Made by a program: the position numbers and the translations under genes. Shown here piece by piece: positions 19,829-32,300 of a stretch of DNA of 64,000 nt; within the stretch, counting starts at the first letter, position 1, and every line of letters starts with the position of its first letter. Below the pieces are notes generated by a model. The model worked only from the letters and a program-made list of their open reading frames with translations. It did not search any database and was not told the DNA's origin. This DNA is from Muricea muricata (lineage: Eukaryota; Cnidaria; Anthozoa; Malacalcyonacea; Plexauridae): assembly GCA_963855995.1 (NCBI GenBank), contig OY979722.1:2728001-2792000 (forward strand), in the 5' to 3' direction.

Positions 19829-19939
19829 AAGATGGCGGCTGGCATTAGGATACCGGAGCCCCGGGTGCATTCCAAATACCCCAGCTCCGATAACACGATC
19901 CAAAAAATTGGCCAGGGAAGTGGGGGTGCAAGAGTGTAG
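19829..19939 (+). other. YY1-type AAGATGGCGGC motif opening a 35-aa frame
   Basis: AAGATGGCGGC (19829-19839) matches the YY1/TISU consensus except at -4, and its ATG (19832) opens a frame of 35 codons to TAG at 19937-19939. The peptide starts MAAGIRIPEP and ends GQGSGGARV. The segment is more G+C-rich than its surroundings. No acceptable splice donor before the stop was obvious. It may be a first exon, a short uORF, or part of a dispersed repeat; I do not recognise the peptide. Confidence 0.3.
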
Positions 19940-20013
19940 GGTGCGTGACACCCCTAGTTTACCAAACTTCATCAGGGAAAAAGACTTCATGTCACAAAAC
20001 AAATCTTGTTATT

Positions 20014-20041
20014 AAATTTATTGGAAATTGCCAATAAATTT
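20014..20041. repeat. AAATTTATTGG hairpin with a third half-copy
   Basis: AAATTTATTGG (20014-20024) and CCAATAAATTT (20031-20041) form perfect 11-bp arms around a 6-base loop. A related CAATAAATTTAT follows near 20,054. AT-rich hairpin of unknown role, 200 bp before the satellite. Confidence 0.5.
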
Positions 20042-20200
20042 ATTAGAAGTTGTCAATAAATTTATCAACAGATATGGTTGGCAACCAGAGGTTGGCAACT
20101 AGAATAGTCGAGAAAGCAGGCAGAGACTCAGTTATACTTTCTCCTCCAGTCAACAACCCTCTTGGATGAAACTTCTGAATCTACTTACCCAACATTGTTC

Positions 20201-20250
20201 ACTTATCCTGTCTTATCCTGTCTTAACCTGTCTTAGCCTGTCTTAGCCGG
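20201..20250. repeat. Five 10-bp tandem repeats at the satellite edge
   Basis: Five consecutive 10-mers follow the pattern TCTTANCCTG (first unit starting AC, last ending CCGG). They abut the array, and the last unit merges into the 14-bp palindrome CTTAGCCGGCTAAG (20242-20255). Confidence 0.75.
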
Positions 20251-22444
20251 CTAAGGGTAAAACCATGGGCAAGCTGAATGATAACTAGAATGCATTTCAA
20301 GAACTCCGAACTAAGTTTTTTCACAAACAATGCGTCATTTGGACATTTCCACTAAGTTTCAATAAATTCCATTACAAATTGGACATTTTCAAAATTTCAG
20401 GTACAATTCTATAACAATTACCAATGAGGAAAAAGTTTGAAGAAGAGGTATCTCCCACTAAGCTTTTCCAAATATAATGAGACAACTCCAAAGTTAGTTT
20501 ATTCTTAAGAGACCAGCGGTACAGTGATGCGTGCAAAATTTCAACTGATTTCGATGAAAAATGGAAAGGTTATGAATCAAGACAGCTAGCACATTGAAAG
20601 AGCCATTGAGAGGCTAAATGGGTAAAACAATGGGCAAGCTGAATGATAACTAGAATTCATTTAAAGAACTCCGAACTAAGTTTTTTCACAAACAATGCGT
20701 CATTTGGACATTTCCACCAAGTTTCAATGAATTCCATTACAAATTGGACATTTTGAAAATTTAAGGTACAATTCTATAACAATTACCAATGAGGAAAAAG
20801 TTTGAAGAAGAGGTATCTCCCACTAAGCTTTTCCAAATATAATGAGACAACTCCAAAGTTAGTTTATTCTTAAGAGACCAGCGGTACAGTGATGCGTGCA
20901 AAATTTCAACTGATTTCGATGAAAAATGGAAAGGTTATGAATCAAGACAGCTAGCACATTGAAAGAGCCATTGAGAGGCTAAATGGGTAAAACAATGGGC
21001 AAGCTGAATGATAACTAGAATTCATTTAAAGTTCTCCGAACTAAGTTTTTTCACAAACAATGCGTCATTTGGACATTTCCACCAAGTTTCAATGAATTCC
21101 ATTACAAATTGGACATTTTCAAAATTTAAGGTACAATTCTATAACAATTACCAATGAGGAAAAAGTTTGAAGAAGAGGTATCTCCCACTAAGCTTTTCCA
21201 AATATAATAAGACAACTCCAAAGTTAGTTTATTCTTAAGAGACCAGCGGCACAGTGATGCGTGCTAAATTTCAACTGATTTCGATGAAAAATGGAAAGGT
21301 TATGAATCAAGACAGCTAGCACATTGAAAGAGCCATTGAGAGGCTAAATGGGTAAAACAATGGGCAAGCTGAATGATAACTAGAATTCATTTAAAGTTCT
21401 CCGAACTAAGTTTTTTCACAAACAATGCGTCATTTGGACATTTCCACCAAGTTTCAATGAATTCCATTACAAATTGGACATTTTCAAAATTTAAGGTACA
21501 ATTCTATAACAATTACCAATGAGGAAAAAGTTTGAAGAAGAGGTATCTCCCACTAAGCTTTTCCAAATATAATGAGACAACTCCAAAGTTAGTTTATTCT
21601 TAAAAGACCAGCGGTACAGTGATGCGTGCAAAATTTCAACTGATTTCGATGAAAAATGGAAAGGTTATGAATCAAGACAGCTAGCACATTGAAAGAGCCA
21701 TTGAGAGGCTAAATGGGTAAAACAATGGGCAAGCTGAATGATAACTAGAATTCATTTAAAGAACTCCGAACTAAGTTTTTTCACAAACAATGCGTCATTT
21801 GGACATTTCCACTAAGTTTCAATGAATTCCATTACAAATTAGACATTTTCAAAATTTCAGGTACAATTCTATAACAATTACCAATGAGGAAAAAGTCTAA
21901 AGAAGAGGTATCTCCCACTAAGCTTTTCCAAATATAATGAGACAACTCCAAAGTTAGTTTATTCTTAAGAGACCAGCGGTACAGTGATGCGTGCAAAATT
22001 TCAACTGATTTCGATGAAAAATGGAAAGGTTATGAATCAAGACAGCTAGCACATTGAAAGAGCCATTGAGCGGCTAAATGGGTAAAACAATGGGCAAGCT
22101 GAATGATAACTAGAATTCATTTAAAGAACTCCGAACTAAAATTTTTCACAAACAATGCGTCATTTGGACATTTCCACTAAGTTTCAATGAAATCCATTAC
22201 AAATTGGACATTTTCAAAATTTCAGGTACAATTCTATAACAATTATCAATGAGGAAAAAGTTTGAAGAAGAGGTATCTCCCACTAAGCTTTTCCAAATAT
22301 AATGAGACAACTCCAAAGTTAGTTTATTCATAAAAGACCAGCGGAACAGTGATGCGTGCTAAATTTCAACTGATTTCGATGAAAAATGGAAAGGTTATGA
22401 ATCAAGACAGCTAGCACATTGAAAGAGCCATTGAGAGGCTAAAT

Positions 22445-25365
22445 GGGTAAAACAATGAGCAAGCTGAATGATAACTAGAATTCATTTAAAGAACTCCGAA
22501 CTAAAATTTTTCACAAACAATGCGTCATTTGGACATTTCCACTAAGTTTCAATGAATTCCATTACCAAATTGGACATTTTCAAAATTTCAGGTACAATTC
22601 TATAACAATTACCAATGAGGAAAAAGTTTGAAGAAGAGGTATCTCCCACTAAGCTTTTCCAAATATAATGAGACAACTCCAAAGTTAGTTTATTCTTAAG
22701 AGACCAGCGGTACAGTGATGCCTGCAAAATTTCAACTGATTTCGATGAAAAATGGAAAGGTTATGAATCAAGACAGCTAGCACATTGAAAGAGCCATTGA
22801 GAGGCTAAATGGGTAAAACAATGGGCAAGCTGAATGATAACTAGAATTCATTTCAAGAACTCCGAACTAAGTTTTTTCACAAACAATGCGTAATTTGGAC
22901 ATTTCCACTAAGTTTCAATGAATTCCATTACAAATTGGACATTTTCAAAATTTAAGGTACAATTCTATAACAATTACCAATGAGGAAAAAGTTTGAAGAA
23001 GAGGTATCTCCCACTAAGCTTTTCCAAATATAATAAGACAACTCCAAATTAAGTTTATTCTTAAGAGACCAGCGGCACAGTGATGCGTGCTAAATTTCAA
23101 CTGATTTCGATGAAAAATGGAAAGGTTATGAATCAAGACAGCTAGCACATTGAAAAAGCCATTGAGAGGCTAAATGGGTAAAACAATGAGCAAGCTGAAT
23201 GATAACTAGAATTCATTTAAAGAACTCCGAACTAAAATTTTTCACAAACAATGCGTCATTTGGACATTTCCACTAAGTTTCAATGAATTCCATTACAAAT
23301 TGGACATTTTCAAAATTTCAGGTACAATTCTATAACAATTACCAATGAGGAAAAAGTTTGAAGAAGAGGTATCTCCCACTAAGCTTTTCCAAATATAATG
23401 AGACAACTCCAAAGTTAGTTTATTCTTAAGAGACCAGCAGTACAGTGATGCGTGCAAAATTTCAACTGATTTCGATGAAAAATGGAAAGGTTATGAATCA
23501 AGACAGCTAGCACATTGAAAGAGCCATTGAGAGGCTAAATGGGTAAAACAATGGGCAAGCTGAATGATAACTAGAATTCATTTCAAGAACTCCGAACTAA
23601 AATTTTTCAAAAACAATGCGTCATTTGGACATTTCCACTAAGTTTCAATGAATTCCATTACAAATTGGACATTTTCAAAATTTAAGGTACAATTCTATAA
23701 CAATTACCAATGAGGAAAAAGTTTGAAGAAGAGGTATCTCCCACTAAGCTTTTCCAAATATAATGAGACAACTCCAAAGTTAGTTTATTCATAAAAGACC
23801 AGCGGTACAGTGATGCGTGCTAAATTTCAACTGATTTCGATGAAAAATGGAAAGGTTATGAATCAAGAAAGCTAGCACATTGAAAGAGCCATTGAGAGGC
23901 TAAATGGGTAAAACAATGAGCAAGCTGAATGATAACTAGAATTCATTTAAAGAACTCCGAACTAAAATTTTTCACAAACAATGCGTCATTTGGACATTTC
24001 CACTAAGTTTCAATGAATTCCATTACAAATTGGACATTTTCAAAATTTCAGGTACAATTCTATAACAATTACCAATGAGGAAAAAGTTTGAAGAAGAGGT
24101 ATCTCCCACTAAGCTTTTCCAAATATAATGAGACAACTCCAAAGTTAGTTTATTCTTAAGAGACCAGCGGTACAGTGATGCCTGAAAAATTTCAACTGAT
24201 TTCGATGAAAAATGGAAAGGTTATGAATCAAGACAGCTAGCACATTGAAAGAGCCATTGAGAGGCTAAATGGGTAAAACAATGGGCAAGCTGAATGATAA
24301 CTAGAATTCATTTCAAGAACTCCGAACTAAGTTTTTTCACAAACAATGCGTAATTTGGACATTTCCACTAAGTTTCAATGAATTCCATTACAAATTGGAC
24401 ATTTTCAAAATTTAAGGTACAATTCTATAACAATTACCAATGAGGAAAAAGTTTGAAGAAGAGGTATCTCCCACTAAGCTTTTCCAAATATAATAAGACA
24501 ACTCCAAATTAAGTTTATTCTTAAGAGACCAGCGGCACAGTGATGCGTGCTAAATTTCAACTGATTTCGATGAAAAATGGAAAGGTTATGAATCAAGACA
24601 GCTAGCACATTGAAAAAGCCATTGAGAGGCTAAATGGGTAAAACAATGAGCAAGCTGAATGATAACTAGAATTCATTTAAAGAACTCCGAACTAAAATTT
24701 TTCACAAACAATGCGTCATTTGGACATTTCCACTAAGTTTCAATGAATTCCATTACAAATTGGACATTTTCAAAATTTCAGGTACAATTCTATAACAATT
24801 ACCAATGAGGAAAAAGTTTGAAGAAGAGGTATCTCCCACTGAGCTTTTCCAAATATAATGAGACAACTCCAAAGTTAGTTTATTCTTAAGAGACCAGCAG
24901 TACAGTGATGCGTGCAAAATTTCAACTGATTTCGATGAAAAATGGAAAGGTTATGAATCAAGACAGCTAGCACATTGAAAGAGCCATTGAGAGGCTAAAT
25001 GGGTAAAACAATGGGCAAGCTGAATGATAACTAGAATTCATTTCAAGAACTCCGAACTAAAATTTTTCAAAAACAATGCGTCATTTGGACATTTCCACTA
25101 AGTTTCAATGAATTCCATTACAAATTGGACATTTTCAAAATTTAAGGTACAATTCTATAACAATTACCAATGAGGAAAAAGTTTGAAGAAGAGGTATCTC
25201 CCACTAAGCTTTTCCAAATATAATGAGACAACTCCAAAGTTAGTTAATTCATAAAAGACCAGCGGTACAGTGATGCGTGCTAAATTTCAACTGATTTCGA
25301 TGAAAAATGGAAAGGTTATGAATCAAGACAGCTAGCACATTGAAAGAGCCATTGAGAGGCTAAAT
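22445..25365. repeat. Tandem pair of a 4-monomer (1460-bp) higher-order unit
   Basis: Rare variants recur exactly 1460 bp apart: GATGCCTG (about 22718 and 24178), GTAATTTGGAC (22890/24350), CCAAATTAAG (23044/24504), GACCAGCAG (23432/24892) and TTCAAAAACAATG (23607/25067). Units 22445-23905 and 23906-25365 are therefore recent tandem copies of the same four-monomer block. Confidence 0.85.
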
Positions 25366-26460
25366 GGGTAAAACAATGAGCAAGCTGAATGATAACTAGA
25401 ATTCATTTAAAGAACTCCGAACTAAAATTTTTCAAAAACAATGCGTCATTTGGACATTTCCACTAAGTTTCAATAAATTCCATTACAAATTGGACATTTT
25501 CAAAATTTCAGGTACAATTCTATAACAATTACCAATGAGGAAAAAGTTTGAAGAAGAGGTATCTCCCACTAAGCTTTTCCAAATATAATGAGACAACTCC
25601 AAAGTTAGTTTATTCATAAAAGACCAGCGGTACAGTGATGCGTGCTAAATTTCAACTGATTTCGATGAAAAATGGAAAGGTTATGAATCAAGACAGCTAG
25701 CACATTGAAAGAGCCATTGAGAGGCTAAATGGGTAAAACAATGAGCAAGCTGAATGATAACTAGAATTCATTTAAAGAACTCCGAACTAAAATTTTTCAA
25801 AAACAATGCGTCATTTGGACATTTCCACTAAGTTTCAATGAATTCCATTACAAATTGGACATTTTCAAAATTTAAGGTACAATTCTATAACAATTACCAA
25901 TGAGGAAAAAGTTTGAAGAAGAGGTATCTCCCACTAAGCTTTTCCAAATATAATGAGACAACTCCAAAGTTAGTTAATTCATAAAAGACCAGCGGTACAG
26001 TGATGCGTGCTAAATTTCAACTGATTTCGATGAAAAATGGAAAGGTTATGAATCAAGACAGCTAGCACATTGAAAGAGCCATTGAGAGGCTAAATGGGTA
26101 AAACAATGAGCAAGCTGAATGATAACTAGAATTCATTTAAAGAACTCCGAACTAAAATTTTTCAAAAACAATGCGTCATTTGGACATTTCCACTAAGTTT
26201 CAATAAATTCCATTACAAATTGGACATTTTCAAAATTTCAGGTACAATTCTATAACAATTACCAATGAGGAAAAAGTTTGAAGAAGAGGTATCTCCCACT
26301 AAGCTTTTCCAAATATAATGAGACAACTCCAAAGTTAGTTTATTCATAAAAGACCAGCGGTACAGTGATGCGTGCTAAATTTCAACTGATTTCGATGAAA
26401 AATGGAAAGGTTATGAATCAAGACAGCTAGCACATTGAAAGAGCCATTGAGAGGCTAAAT

Positions 26461-29380
26461 GGGTAAAACAATGAGCAAGCTGAATGATAACTAGAATTCA
26501 TTTAAAGAACTCCGAACTAAAATTTTTCAAAAACAATGCGTCATTTGGACATTTCCACTAAGTTTCAATGAATTCCATTACAAATTGGACATTTTCAAAA
26601 TTTCAGGTACAATTCTATAACAATTACCAATGAGGAAAAAGTTTGAAGAAGAGGTATCTCCCACTAAGCTTTTCCAAATATAATGAGACAACTCCAAAGT
26701 TAGTTTATTCTTAAGAGACCAGCGGTACAGTGATGCCTGCAAAATTTCAACTGATTTCGATGAAAAATGGAAAGGTTATGAATCAAGACAGCTAGCACAT
26801 TGAAACAGCCATTGAGAGGCTAAATGGGTAAAACAATGGGCAAGCTGAATGATAACTAGAATTCATTTAAAGAACTCCGAACTGAGTTTTTTCACAAACA
26901 ATGCGTCATTTGGACATTTCCACCAACTTTCAATGAATTCCATTACAAATTGGACATTTTCAAAATTTAAGGTACAATTCTATAACAATTACCAATGAGG
27001 AAAAAGTTTGAAGAAGAGGTATCTCCCACTAAGCTTTTCCAAATATAATGAGACAACTCCAAAGTTAGTTAATTCATAAAAGACCAGCGGTACAGTGATG
27101 CGTGCTAAATTTCAACTGATTTCGATGAAAAATGGAAAGGTTATGAATCAAGACAGCTAGCACATTGAAAGAGCCATTGAGAGGCTAAATGGGTAAAACA
27201 ATGAGCAAGCTGAATGATAACTAGAATTCATTTAAAGAACTCCGAACTAAAATTTTTCAAAAACAATGCGTCATTTGGACATTTCCACTAAGTTTCAAAA
27301 AATTCCATTACAAATTGGACATTTTCAAAATTTCAGGTACAATTCTATAACAATTACCAATGAGGAAAAAGTTTGAAGAAGAGGTATCTCCCACTAAGCT
27401 TTTCCAAATATAATGAGACAACTCCAAAGTTAGTTTATTCATAAAAGACCAGCGGTACAGTGATGCGTGCTAAATTTCAACTGATTTCGATGAAAAATGG
27501 AAAGGTTATGAATCAAGACAGCTAGCACATTGAAAGAGCCATTGAGAGGCTAAATGGGTAAAACAATGAGCAAGCTGAATGATAACTAGAATTCATTTAA
27601 AGAACTCCGAACTAAAATTTTTCAAAAACAATGCGTCATTTGGACATTTCCACTAAGTTTCAATGAATTCCATTACAAATTGGACATTTTCAAAATTTCA
27701 GGTACAATTCTATAACAATTACCAATGAGGAAAAAGTTTGAAGAAGAGGTATCTCCCACTAAGCTTTTCCAAATATAATGAGACAACTCCAAAGTTAGTT
27801 TATTCTTAAGAGACCAGCGGTACAGTGATGCCTGCAAAATTTCAACTGATTTCGATGAAAAATGGAAAGGTTATGAATCAAGACAGCTAGCACATTGAAA
27901 CAGCCATTGAGAGGCTAAATGGGTAAAACAATGGGCAAGCTGAATGATAACTAGAATTCATTTAAAGAACTCCGAACTGAGTTTTTTCACAAACAATGCG
28001 TCATTTGGACATTTCCACCAACTTTCAATGAATTCCATTACAAATTGGACATTTTCAAAATTTAAGGTACAATTCTATAACAATTACCAATGAGGAAAAA
28101 GTTTGAAGAAGAGGTATCTCCCACTAAGCTTTTCCAAATATAATAAGACAACTCCAAAGTTAGTTTATTCTTAAGAGACCAGCGGCACAGTGATGCGTGC
28201 TAAATTTCAACTGATTTCGATGAAAAATAGAAAGGTTATGAATCAAGACAGGTAGCACATTGAAAGAGCAATTGAGAGGCTAAATGGGTAAAACAATGGG
28301 CAAGCTGAATGATAACTAGAATTCATTTAAAGTTCTCCGAACTAAGTTTTTTCACAAACAATGCGTCATTTGGACATTTCCACCAAGTTTCAATGAATTC
28401 CATTACAAATTGGACATTTTCAAAATTTAAGGTACAATTCTATAACAATTACCAATGAGGAAAAAGTTTGAAGAAGAGGTATCTCCCACTAAGCTTTTCC
28501 AAATATAATGAGACAACTCCAAAGTTAGTTTATTCTTAAGAAACCAGCAGTACAGTGATGCGTGCAAAATTTCAACTGATTTCGATGAAAAATGGAAAGG
28601 TTATGAATCAAGACAGCTAGCACATTGAAAGAGCCATTGAGAGGCTAAATGGGTAAAACAATGAGCAAGCTGAATGATAACTAGAATTCATTTAAAGAAC
28701 TCCGAACTAAAATTTTTCAAAAACAATGCGTCATTTGGACATTTCCACTAAGTTTCAATGAATTCCATTACAAATTGGACATTTTCAAAATTTCAGGTAC
28801 AATTCTATAACAATTACCAATGAGGAAAAAGTTTGAAGAAGAGGTATCTCCCACTAAGCTTTTCCAAATATAATGAGACAACTCCAAAGTTAGTTTATTC
28901 TTAAGAGACCAGCGGTACAGTGATGCCTGCAAAATTTCAACTGATTTCGATGAAAAATGGAAAGGTTATGAATCAAGACAGCTAGCACATTGAAACAGCC
29001 ATTGAGAGGCTAAATGGGTAAAACAATGGGCAAGCTGAATGATAACTAGAATTCATTTAAAGAACTCCGAACTGAGTTTTTTCACAAACAATGCGTCATT
29101 TGAACATTTCCACCAACTTTCAATGAATTCCATTACAAATTGGACATTTTCAAAATTTATGGTACAATTCTATAACAATTACCAATGAGGAAAAAGTTTG
29201 AAGAAGAGGTATCTCCCACTAAGCTTTTCCAAATATAATAAGACAACTCCAAAGTTAGTTTATTCTTAAGAGACCAGCGGCACAGTGATGCGTGCTAAAT
29301 TTCAACTGATTTCGATGAAAAATGGAAAGGTTATGAATCAAGACAGGTAGCACATTGAAAGAGCAATTGAGAGGCTAAAT
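26461..29380. repeat. 3-monomer (1095-bp) higher-order repeats
   Basis: The variant TGAAACAGCC recurs at 26801, 27896 and 28991, spaced 1095 bp, together with GATGCCTGC and the CCAACTTTC variant. A further copy lies at 32641, one 3650-bp step later. Confidence 0.8.
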
Positions 29381-32300
29381 GGGTAAAACAATGGGCAAGC
29401 TGAATGATAACTAGAATTCATTTAAAGTTCTCCGAACTAAGTTTTTTCACAAACAATGCGTCATTTGGACATTTCCACTAAGTTTCAATGAATTCCATTA
29501 CAAATTGGACATTTTTAAAATTTAAGGTACAATTCTATAACAATTACCAATGAGGAAAAAGTTTGAAGAAGAGGTATCTCCCACTAAGCTTTTCCAAATA
29601 TAATGAGACAACTCCAAAGTTAGTTTATTCTTAAGAAACCAGCAGTACAGTGATGCGTGCAAAATTTCAACTGATTTCGATGAAAAATGGAAAGGTTATG
29701 AATCAAGACAGCTAGCACATTGAAAGAGCCATTGAGAGGCTAAATGGGTAAAACAATGGGCAAGCTGAATGATAACTAGAATTCATTTAAAGAACTCCGA
29801 ACTAAGTTTTTTCACAAACAATGCGTAATTTGGACATTTCCACTAAGTTTCAATGAATTCCATTACAAATTGGACATTTTCAAAATTTAAGGTACAATTC
29901 TATAACAATTACCAATGAGGAAAAAGTTTGAAGAAGAGGTATCTCCCACTAAGCTTTTCCAAATATAATGAGACAACTCCAAAGTTAGTTAATTCATAAA
30001 AGACCAGCGGTACAGTGATGCGTGCTAAATTTCAACTGATTTCGATGAAAAATGGAAAGGTTATGAATCAAGACAGCTAGCACATTGAAAGAGCCATTGA
30101 GAGGCTAAATGGGTAAAACAATGAGCAAGCTGAATGATAACTAGAATTCATTTAAAGAACTCCGAACTAAGTTTTTTCACAAACAATGCGTCATTTGGAC
30201 ATTTCCACTAAGTTTCAATGAATTCCATTACAAATTGGACATTTTCAAAATTTCAGGTACAATTCTATAACAATTACCAATGAGGAAAAAGTTTGAAGAA
30301 GAGGTATCTCCCACTAAGCTTTTCCAAATATAATGAGACAACTCCAAAGTTAGTTTATTCTTAAGAGACCAGCGGTACAGTGATGCGTGCAAAATTTCAA
30401 CTGATTTCGATGAAAAATGGAAAGGTTATGAATCAAGACAGCTAGCACATTGAAAGAGCCATTGAGAGGCTAAATGGGTAAAACAATGGGCAAGCTGAAT
30501 GATAACTAGAATTCATTTAAAGAACTCCGAACTGAGTTTTTTCACAAACAATGCGTCATTTGGACATTTCCACCAAGTTTCAATGAATTCCATTACAAAT
30601 TGGACATTTTCAAAATTTAAGGTACAATTCTATAACAATTACCAATGAGGAAAAAGTTTGAAGAAGAGGTATCTCCCACTAAGCTTTTCCAAATATAATA
30701 AGACAACTCCAAAGTTAGTTTATTCTTAAGAGACCAGCGGCACAGTGATGCGTGCTAAATTTCAACTGATTTCGATGAAAAATGGAAAGGTTATGAATCA
30801 AGACAGGTAGCACATTGAAAGAGCCATTGAGAGGCTAAATGGGTAAAACAATGGGCAAGCTGAATGATTACTAGAATTCATTTAAAGTTCTCCGAACTAA
30901 GTTTTTTCACAAACAATGCGTCATTTGGACATTTCCACCAAGTTTCAATGAATTCCATTACAAATTGGACATTTTCAAAATTTAAGGTACAATTCTATAA
31001 TAATTACCAATGAGGAAAAAGTTTGAAGAAGAGGTATCTCCCACTAAGCTTTTCCAAATATAATGAGACAACGCCAAAGTTAGTTTATTCTTAAAAGACC
31101 AGCGGTACAGTGATGCGTGCAAAATTTCAATTGATTTCGATGAAAAATGGAAAGGTTATGAATCAAGACAGCTAGCACATTGAAAGAGCCATTGAGAGGC
31201 TAAATGGGTAAAACAATGGGCAAGCTGAATGATAACTAGAATTCATTTAAAGAACTCCGAACTAAGTTTTTTCACAAACAATGCGTCATTTGGACATTTC
31301 CACTAAGTTTCAATGAATTCCATTACAAATTAGACATTTTCAAAATTTCAGGTACAATTCTATAACAATTACCAATGAGGAAAAAGTCTGAAGAAGAGGT
31401 ATCTCCCACTAAGCTTTTCCAAATATAATGAGACAACTCCAAAGTTAGTTTATTCTTAAGAGACCAGCGGTACAGTGATGCGTGCAAAATTTCAACTGAT
31501 TTCGATGAAAAATGGAAAGGTTATGAATCAAGACAGCTAGCACATTGAAAGAGCCATTGAGAGGCTAAATGGGTAAAACAATGGGCAAGCTGAATGATAA
31601 CTAGAATTCATTTAAAGAACTCCGAACTAAAATTTTTCACAAACAATGTGTCATTTGGACATTTCCACTAAGTTTCAATGAATTCCATTACAAATTGGAC
31701 ATTTTCAAAATTTCAGGTACAATTCTATAACAATTACCAATGAGGAAAAAGTTTGAAGAAGAGGTATCTCCCACTAAGCTTTTCCAAATATAATGAGACA
31801 ACTCCAAAGTTAGTTAATTCATAAAAGACCAGCGGTACAGTGATGCGTGCTAAATTTCAACTGATTTCGATGAAAAATGGAAAGGTTATGAATCAAGACA
31901 GCTAGCACATTGAAAGAGCCATTGAGAGGCTAAATGGGTAAAACAATGAGCAAGCTGAATGATAACTAGAATTCATTTAAAGAACTCCGAACTAAAATTT
32001 TTCAAAAACAATGCGTCATTTGGACATTTCCACTAAGTTTCAATAAATTCCATTACAAATTGGACATTTTCAAAATTTCAGGTACAATTCTATAACAATT
32101 ACCAATGAGGAAAAAGTTTGAAGAAGAGGTATCTCCCACTAAGCTTTTCCAAATATAATGAGACAACTCCAAAGTTAGTTTATTCATAAAAGACTAGCGG
32201 TACAGTGATGCGTGCTAAATTTCAACTGATTTCGATGAAAAATGGAAAGGTTATGAATCAAGACAGCTAGCACATTGAAAGAGCCATTGAGAGGCTAAAT

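Larger units (their letters stand above)
18791..20200. other. Gene-poor region between NCOA5 and satellite
   Basis: I see no convincing gene here. The region contains several GTACG-rich strings near 18,907-19,030, a hairpin at 19,107-19,134, a short reading frame at 19,832-19,939, AT-rich sequence, a hairpin at 20,014-20,041, and a doubled GTTGGCAAC near 20,079-20,099. It may hold the distal NCOA5 promoter and 5'UTR exon, but no transcription start is visible. Confidence 0.4.

Noticed and set aside
20540..20570. CENP-B box in the monomer (TTCGATGAAAAATGG)
   Set aside because: It matches about 7 of 9 core positions but lacks the CG of CGGG, and such a match is not strong in AT-rich sequence.
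22542..22727. 61-codon minus-strand frame in the satellite
   Set aside because: It arises from a single inserted base in one monomer near 22,565; not shared by other units.
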